A stretch of 64,000 nt of DNA from positions 183,580 through 247,579 of the forward strand of contig NZ_LN913006.1 in assembly GCF_001487165.1 (NCBI RefSeq), read 5' to 3'. Source of the DNA: Blautia massiliensis (ex Durand et al. 2017) (GTDB lineage Bacteria; Bacillota; Clostridia; Lachnospirales; Lachnospiraceae). Position numbers and translations under genes: made by a program. Under the pieces are notes generated by a model. The model was not told the DNA's origin and did not search any database. It worked only from the letters and a program-made list of their open reading frames with translations. Each line of letters opens with the position of its first letter. Positions within the stretch are counted from its first letter, which is position 1. Shown here in pieces: positions 59,144 to 64,000 of this stretch.

Positions 59144-61702
59144 ATGACAGGACTTACGAACGAAGAAGTTCAGGAAAGAATTGCGCAGGGCCAGGTAAAT
59201 AATAACGAAAACCCCAACACCAGGACATATAAGCAGATCATTCTGGAGAATACGTTGACATTCTTCAATTTTCTGAACCTGGTGCTGCTGGTTCTCGTAC
59301 TGCTGGTTGGTTCCTACAAAAACTCCATGTTTGTAGGAATCATTTTTATTAATACCGTGATCGGGATCATTCAGGAGGTCCGTGCCAAGAAGACGATTGA
59401 CAAGCTGGCCATCCTGACAGAATCCAAGACGGTTGTTCTGCGTGAAGGAAAAAAATGGAAAATTTCTACAGAGAAGCTGGTTGTCGATGATCTGATATTC
59501 CTGAAGGCCGGAGAACAGGTTCCGGCAGATGCGAAGATCCTGGAGGGAAGCCTTGAGGTCAATGAATCTCTGCTTACCGGTGAGGCAGACAATCTTCCGA
59601 AGAATCCGGGAGATGAACTTTTTTCCGGAAGCTTTGTGACGGCGGGACAGGCCTGCTGCCAGATCATCCATGTGGGAAGTGACAACTATGCGTCAAGGAT
59701 CACCAGCGAGGCAAAGGAATTCAAACGCCATAATTCAGAGCTTAGAAATTCCCTGAATGCCATTCTGAAGGTGATCAGTATCATTATCGTACCAATGGGT
59801 GCGCTGCTTTTTTATAAACAGTATTATTTTGTGGGAGACAATATCCGGGATTCTGTTGTCAATATGGTTGCAGCGGTCCTGGGAATGATCCCGGAGGGAC
59901 TGGTCCTTCTTACCAGTGTGGCACTGACTCTGGGTGCGCTGAAGCTTGCCCAGAAGAAGACGCTGGTGCAGGAGCTGTACTGTATAGAAACTCTTGCACG
60001 CGTGGATACGCTCTGCCTGGATAAGACAGGAACTATCACAGAGGGTACCATGTGTGTGGAGGCGGTGGAGAACTATCCGCCGGTGTATGATGAGATTTCA
60101 GAGACAATATCCGGGAAAGATCCTGAATCCGGCGAAGGTGACAGCGATGGAACTGAGAGTTCTGCGACTTCTGCAGTTTCAGCAACAGATGCGATCGCAA
60201 AGGAGGATGGAAGCGCGAATCTCGTATTACAGGAAAAGTCAGAAGCTGACCCGGAGAAACATAGTCAGGAAGATCCGGAGAAGATCCGGGAGATTGAGCA
60301 TATCATGGGAAATCTGCTTTCTGTGCTGAAGGATCAGAATGCCACTGCCGATGCACTCAGGGCGAGATTTAAAGTATCTCAGGATATGGAGCTGGATCAT
60401 GTGATCCCGTTTTCTTCTGACAGGAAGTACAGCGGAGCTGCATTTACAGATACAGGTACTTATCTGATGGGTGCAGCGCAGTTTCTTTTTCCGGAAGGGA
60501 ACCCGGAGTTGATGGAGTATTGTGGCAGATTTGCAGAGGAAGGTCTTCGTGTGCTGGTTCTTGCCCATAGTGTAAATGTGAGTGAGGGAGCGGAGCTTCC
60601 GGAGGGACTGGAACCTGTCGGACTTTTGCTTATTACAGATGTGATCCGTGCAGAGGCACCGGATACGCTGGCATATTTCGAAAGTCAGGGTGTTGATCTG
60701 AAAGTGATCTCCGGTGATGATCCGGTGACGGTTTCTGCAATTGCCAGACGTGCCGGCCTTAAAAATGCAGAGCATTATATAGATGCGACAACGATCACAA
60801 CTCAGGAACAGATGGACGAGGCAGTTGCAGAATACAGTGTGTTCGGGCGTGTAACACCTCAGCAGAAGCAGGCAATGGTGAAGTCTTTACAGGCTCAGAA
60901 GCATACGGTTGCCATGACCGGTGATGGTGTCAATGATGTTCTGGCGCTTAAAGAGGCGGACTGCAGTATTGCCATGGCTGAGGGCAGTGATGCTGCCAAG
61001 AATATTGCCAATGTGGTATTGCTGGATTCTAATTTTGCAGCAATGCCGGAAATTGTGAATCAGGGACGCCGGGTTGTAAATAATATCCGTACTGCGGCAT
61101 CTATGTTTCTGATCAAAACGATTTTTTCCGTGCTGCTGTCACTGATCACGATCTTCTTCGGGGATTCCTATCCCTTTGAGCCGATCCAGATGTCTCTGAT
61201 CAGTGCCTGCGCTGTTGGTATTCCTACATTCCTTCTGGCACAGGAGAATAATTATGAGAAGATCGACCATACATTTTTGCGTCATGTATTTATGAATGCA
61301 TTTCCGGCTGCTGTGACCATCACGGGCTGTGTGTTCAGTGTGATGCTGGTATGCCAGAATGTATACCATTCCAATGCTATGCTGAATACAGCCTGTGTGC
61401 TTGTAACAGGATGGAATTATATGGCGGCACTTAAGACAGTTTACGCACCTCTGAATAAGTATCGAAAGGTGATCATTTACAGTATGCAGGTGATCTTTTT
61501 CGGTGCGGCGGTGGTTCTGCAGAATCTTCTGACACTGGGATCGCTGGAATTCGGAATGATCATTCTGGTGTTCCTTCTGATGACATTTTCTCCGATCCTG
61601 ATCGATGTGATCACGGCCTGGCTCAGAAATATTTACAGCCGTTCGCTGGATAGTGGGGAACAGGGGAAATTTGCTGCATTTATTGATAAGCTGAGAAAAT
61701 AA
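59144..61702 (+). CDS. P-type cation ATPase (CtpE/Exp7-like) with acidic insertion
   Basis: An 852-residue pump. It has an actuator domain with LLTGEADNLPK, the TM4 motif GMIPEGLVLLTS, phosphorylated Asp293 in CLDKTGT, MTGDGVNDVLALKEADCSIAMAEGSDAAKN for the hinge, and about six further C-terminal TM segments. PEGLVLLTS rather than a CPC or PEGLP motif resembles mycobacterial CtpE (calcium uptake) and pneumococcal Exp7. Residues about 315-385 form an acidic, Ser/Glu-rich insertion. The Shine-Dalgarno before ATG 59144 is weak. It lies 89 bases after nifU. The ion is not certain. Confidence 0.85.
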   Translation: MTGLTNEEVQERIAQGQVNNNENPNTRTYKQIILENTLTFFNFLNLVLLVLVLLVGSYKNSMFVGIIFINTVIGIIQEVRAKKTIDKLAILTESKTVVLREGKKWKISTEKLVVDDLIFLKAGEQVPADAKILEGSLEVNESLLTGEADNLPKNPGDELFSGSFVTAGQACCQIIHVGSDNYASRITSEAKEFKRHNSELRNSLNAILKVISIIIVPMGALLFYKQYYFVGDNIRDSVVNMVAAVLGMIPEGLVLLTSVALTLGALKLAQKKTLVQELYCIETLARVDTLCLDKTGTITEGTMCVEAVENYPPVYDEISETISGKDPESGEGDSDGTESSATSAVSATDAIAKEDGSANLVLQEKSEADPEKHSQEDPEKIREIEHIMGNLLSVLKDQNATADALRARFKVSQDMELDHVIPFSSDRKYSGAAFTDTGTYLMGAAQFLFPEGNPELMEYCGRFAEEGLRVLVLAHSVNVSEGAELPEGLEPVGLLLITDVIRAEAPDTLAYFESQGVDLKVISGDDPVTVSAIARRAGLKNAEHYIDATTITTQEQMDEAVAEYSVFGRVTPQQKQAMVKSLQAQKHTVAMTGDGVNDVLALKEADCSIAMAEGSDAAKNIANVVLLDSNFAAMPEIVNQGRRVVNNIRTAASMFLIKTIFSVLLSLITIFFGDSYPFEPIQMSLISACAVGIPTFLLAQENNYEKIDHTFLRHVFMNAFPAAVTITGCVFSVMLVCQNVYHSNAMLNTACVLVTGWNYMAALKTVYAPLNKYRKVIIYSMQVIFFGAAVVLQNLLTLGSLEFGMIILVFLLMTFSPILIDVITAWLRNIYSRSLDSGEQGKFAAFIDKLRK

Positions 61703-61715
61703 TAATATGAGAAAT

Positions 61716-61757
61716 AAAAAAGGACACTGCCCGTTGAAAATGGCAGTGTCCTTTTTT
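61716..61757. terminator. Bidirectional terminator between the P-type ATPase and amylosucrase-like genes
   Basis: AAAAAAGGACACTGCC (61716-61731) pairs with GGCAGTGTCCTTTTTT (61742-61757), a perfect 16-bp stem with T-runs in both directions. Confidence 0.95.
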
Positions 61758-61782
61758 GCAAATAAACTGTGAAGCAGTTATC

Positions 61783-61802
61783 CAGTTATCCGGTGCAGAG
61801 CT
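61783..61802 (+). repeat. Short intergenic repeat, copy 2
   Basis: CAGTTATCCGGTGCAGAGCT matches 45981-46000 with two mismatches. It is preceded by GAAGCAGTTAT, also found at 46-56 in the hairpin at the left edge of the window. Confidence 0.35.
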
Positions 61803-61844
61803 GTGTAGAGAATGCAGATTGTGGATATCCGCCTGACAAAGCTA

Positions 61845-63959
61845 TTATTTCGTGTGCATAAGCCAGATAAATCCGAAGGCCGGGATTTCTACAGCCTGTG
61901 CGTCTCTCTGAACTCCTGTGAGAAGATCTGTGTAGGTACCGTCCTGTTCGTTGATCCAGGCTACCTTATCCTGGTCGCTGAAGTTGTAGATGCAGATCAG
62001 CTTTTCTTCGGAGGTTTCTCTTACCAGGGCAAGGAGAGCTTTTTCCCAGGTTTCCAGTGTATGTGCAGAAACTTCAGGTGCAAATACCGGATGGCTGGCA
62101 CGGATGGATTCCAGCTGCTCAAGGCTGTTGAAAATGCGTCCTTGGATCGTTTCGGCATCGGCTCTGTTCCGGGCAAGTGCCCAGTTGAAACGTCCATTGT
62201 GGAGCCAGCGGGGATCAGCTGCTTTGGAAATGTCTGTTTTATAGGTGTAGTCATTCAGCTGTCCGACCTCGTCACCGCTTCGAAGTACCGGAATTCCGGG
62301 GAGGGAAAGAAGCAATGCATGAAGTGCTACGTCATAGCGGATTCCCCGGCTGACACCCTCCATATTTCCTTCATAATCAAAACGCTCGATTCCTGCAAGA
62401 GATGCGGTTGTTCCGCAGAGCTCAGATTCCTCGGTTTCCGGATTTACATAAATTTCACCCCGGGCAAAGGAATCAGGGAAAATACCTGCCAGGAATTCAT
62501 TCAGATAATCTCTGTGAGGCCTTTCTGTGATAAAGCTTCCTTTCAGGAAATCATAGTCCAGATTCCAGCGTACCGTGTTGCGGTTACGGAGGTAATTCTG
62601 GAATACCGGTGCCTGCGGAAGGTCTGCAGCTCTGTCGATTCCCCGGCGGAGAAGGGCAGTGTCCTTTGTGGCAACGGTATGCCAGAGATCGGACATCAGC
62701 TGTGTGCTGTTTACAATGTGAAGTTCCGGCATATCGGAAGTTCCGCCGAATGCAGCAGCCTCTGCAGGTGGGCGGTCTGTTTCGCCAAGGAGAAGAATTC
62801 CGGGGCATACGATCTCACACACCATTCGGGTCATACGCAGCAGAGAGTGAAGCTTCCAGAGATTTTCTTCCGGTATCATCGGAAGGACACCAAGGCTGAA
62901 TATAGAAGCACCTTCATTTGCAAGCTCCAGGATCTGAAGAAGCATTGCATTGAAATAAGCCGGAGTCTGGAGCACACATGGCGCACCGGACTGTGGGTCA
63001 TCCACAGAAAGACTTAACGGGATCTCAAGAGCCAGGCGGATACCTGCTTTCCTACAGTTAGCTGCAAGTGTGTACAGATCTTCGGAGGTTCCGATCTCCG
63101 GGATAATGCGAAGGGAGCAATTGGAGGTTGCCTGGAAAAGATCTGTCAGGTACAGAGTGTCTGCATTACATTCGCTGATATAGTCCAGTTTATTAGATAG
63201 ACCGGAAAGAGTATCTGCGAAGTCAGCAGGATTTACAGCCATTCCGGTGAAAGTAGTCTTACGGAACCAGTCAGGATCTGCAGCGCAGTTCTGGTCGGCT
63301 TCCTTCATGGAAAGAGGACGCTCACGGTAGATTTCTTTCATCTTTTTTGTGAGGCTTGAGAATGTGCCGGTAACTTTCGGGTGATCGCGGAACAGTTCGC
63401 AGTAAAGCCATTTCAGATCATTGTAGTAGTATTTCAGACGTTTCTCGTAGAGGGCATCGTAAGCTGTGTCCTCCTTGGAAGTTTCGACTTTCAGAGGCTC
63501 AATCTTGGAAGTAGTAACTTTCGCCGGTTCAGTCTTTGAGGTCTCAACCTTGATCGGCTCGGTCTTGGAAGTCTCGACTTTGATCGGCTCAGTCTTGGAA
63601 GTCTCAACCTTGATCGGCTCAGTCTTGGAAGTCTCGACCTTGATCGGTTCGGTCTTGGAAGTCTCGACCTTGATCGGCTCAGTCTTGGAAGTCTCGACCT
63701 TGATCGGCTCGGTCTTGGAAGTCTCGACTTTGATCGGCTCGGTCTTGGAAGTCTCGACTTTGATCGGTTCAGTTTTGGAAGTTTCGACTTTAAGCGTTTC
63801 CTTCTTTACGGTTTCAAGTTTTTTCACTTCGGCTTTAGCATTTTCAACAGATTTGGCAGCATTGGAACTGGTGCCGGCAGCAGAGGTATTTTTTTTCAGC
63901 TGCTTTTCTTTTTTTGCCTGCATGGCAGCTTTCTTTTTCTGGAGTCTTTTTGTTGACAT
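61845..63959 (-). CDS. Amylosucrase-like GH13 protein lacking catalytic residues, with N-terminal repeat tail
   Basis: 704 residues. Residues 1-60 are Lys/Ala-rich; 61-160 hold ten-residue repeats, KTEPIKVETS eight times and two variants. From about 165 it aligns with amylosucrase (DPDWF, LSGLSNKLDYI, DSFARGEIYVNPET, CGTTASLAGI, LPGIPVLRSGDEVGQLNDYTY). As recalled from Neisseria amylosucrase, the catalytic Asp of LRMDAV falls at FSLGVL (about 354-359), DFIFNH at LEIPLS (about 311), and HDD at RN (460-461); only the acid/base Glu (Glu393, GETD) remains. The B domain is missing. So it is probably not a glycosidase. ATG 63959 follows AGGAGGA. It may bind glucan. Confidence 0.8.
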   Translation of the reverse strand: MSTKRLQKKKAAMQAKKEKQLKKNTSAAGTSSNAAKSVENAKAEVKKLETVKKETLKVETSKTEPIKVETSKTEPIKVETSKTEPIKVETSKTEPIKVETSKTEPIKVETSKTEPIKVETSKTEPIKVETSKTEPIKVETSKTEPAKVTTSKIEPLKVETSKEDTAYDALYEKRLKYYYNDLKWLYCELFRDHPKVTGTFSSLTKKMKEIYRERPLSMKEADQNCAADPDWFRKTTFTGMAVNPADFADTLSGLSNKLDYISECNADTLYLTDLFQATSNCSLRIIPEIGTSEDLYTLAANCRKAGIRLALEIPLSLSVDDPQSGAPCVLQTPAYFNAMLLQILELANEGASIFSLGVLPMIPEENLWKLHSLLRMTRMVCEIVCPGILLLGETDRPPAEAAAFGGTSDMPELHIVNSTQLMSDLWHTVATKDTALLRRGIDRAADLPQAPVFQNYLRNRNTVRWNLDYDFLKGSFITERPHRDYLNEFLAGIFPDSFARGEIYVNPETEESELCGTTASLAGIERFDYEGNMEGVSRGIRYDVALHALLLSLPGIPVLRSGDEVGQLNDYTYKTDISKAADPRWLHNGRFNWALARNRADAETIQGRIFNSLEQLESIRASHPVFAPEVSAHTLETWEKALLALVRETSEEKLICIYNFSDQDKVAWINEQDGTYTDLLTGVQRDAQAVEIPAFGFIWLMHTK
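63481..63780. repeat. Ten tandem 30-bp coding repeats
   Basis: Exact 30-base period over 300 bases. Units 63541-63780 encode KTEPIKVETS with only third-position changes; 63481-63540 hold two diverged units. They lie within the N-terminal tail of the amylosucrase-like gene. The in-frame, multiple-of-three unit should allow the tail to change length by slippage without breaking the gene. Confidence 0.92.
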
Positions 63960-64000
63960 ATAGAGTTCCTCCTTAGATAAAATGATATTTTCGGTATAAA

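Noticed and set aside
63481..63780. A CRISPR array
   Set aside because: Units are contiguous with no spacers, keep a multiple-of-three period and encode a regular peptide.
63466..63963. A 165-residue plus-strand ORF made of repeats opposite the amylosucrase-like gene
   Set aside because: It is the mirror of the 30-bp coding repeat, lacks a ribosome site and has no family features. The minus-strand gene has AGGAGGA and clear homology.

Overview
The window looks like chromosomal DNA of a Gram-positive, spore-forming Clostridia, most likely family Lachnospiraceae (Blautia/Ruminococcus-like; the genus is a guess). The grounds are the alpha operon rpsM-rpsK-rpsD-rpoA-rplQ, a long single-chain PurL, a type III glutamine synthetase, murT-gatD, spoIIM-xerD, a SpoVB-like flippase, the Rrf2-nifS-nifU set, a Gram-positive LexA operator before recA, and AGGAGG ribosome sites with sigma-A promoters throughout. 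It is mostly core and housekeeping sequence. I see no prophage, CRISPR array, rRNA operon or complete IS element.

Layout. 0-2 kb: a TreR-like GntR regulator and a DUF1275 membrane protein, both on minus. 2-5.6 kb: rpmJ, then a 307-base structured leader, then rpsM-rpsK-rpsD-rpoA-rplQ. 5.7-11.4 kb: a broken LytTR response regulator, then a 51-aa ORF translationally coupled to a GDPD protein, murT-gatD (lipid II amidation), a WYL-less HTH protein and an orphan sugar-binding lipoprotein. 11.4-18.7 kb: xpt, a His-rich CsoR-type repressor with an Mrp ATPase, and LysR divergent from purL. 18.7-19.5 kb: a chain of five hairpins and a duplicated tRNA-Val/tRNA-Met pair. 19.5-30.5 kb: DagK-like kinase, glnN, MoxR/VWA pair, OPT transporter coupled to a PqqD-like protein, YitT, and a CdaR/PucR regulator. 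31-39.7 kb: ftsE-ftsX-ctp (division and wall), an AEC transporter, a tandem RhaM-like protein, and a membrane-lipid operon (PAP2, flippase-like, pssA, psd). 39.8-46 kb: two-component system, hisH-hisF, ung and a MurJ/YtgP-like flippase. 46-54.3 kb: pepT, uracil permease, recA-recX, rny, spoIIM, xerD. 54.4-64 kb: DAHP synthase, SpoVB-like protein, Rrf2-nifS-nifU, a CtpE/Exp7-like P-type ATPase, and an amylosucrase-like protein that has lost its catalytic residues and carries a 10-residue tandem-repeat tail.

The most unusual signal is a 145-bp MITE-like element. There are three full copies (30798-30942, 35013-35157, 50614-50758) plus decayed relics. Each has 13-bp perfect terminal inverted repeats and two internal hairpins, and is flanked by an 8-bp target duplication (two exact, one with a single mismatch). 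One copy sits inside the end of an older copy. One copy shows a compensatory base change in an internal stem. Other points worth following are the rpsM leader, the degenerate amylosucrase, the OPT-PqqD pair, the inverted repeat bracketing the RhaM-like promoter, and the hairpin chain after purL.
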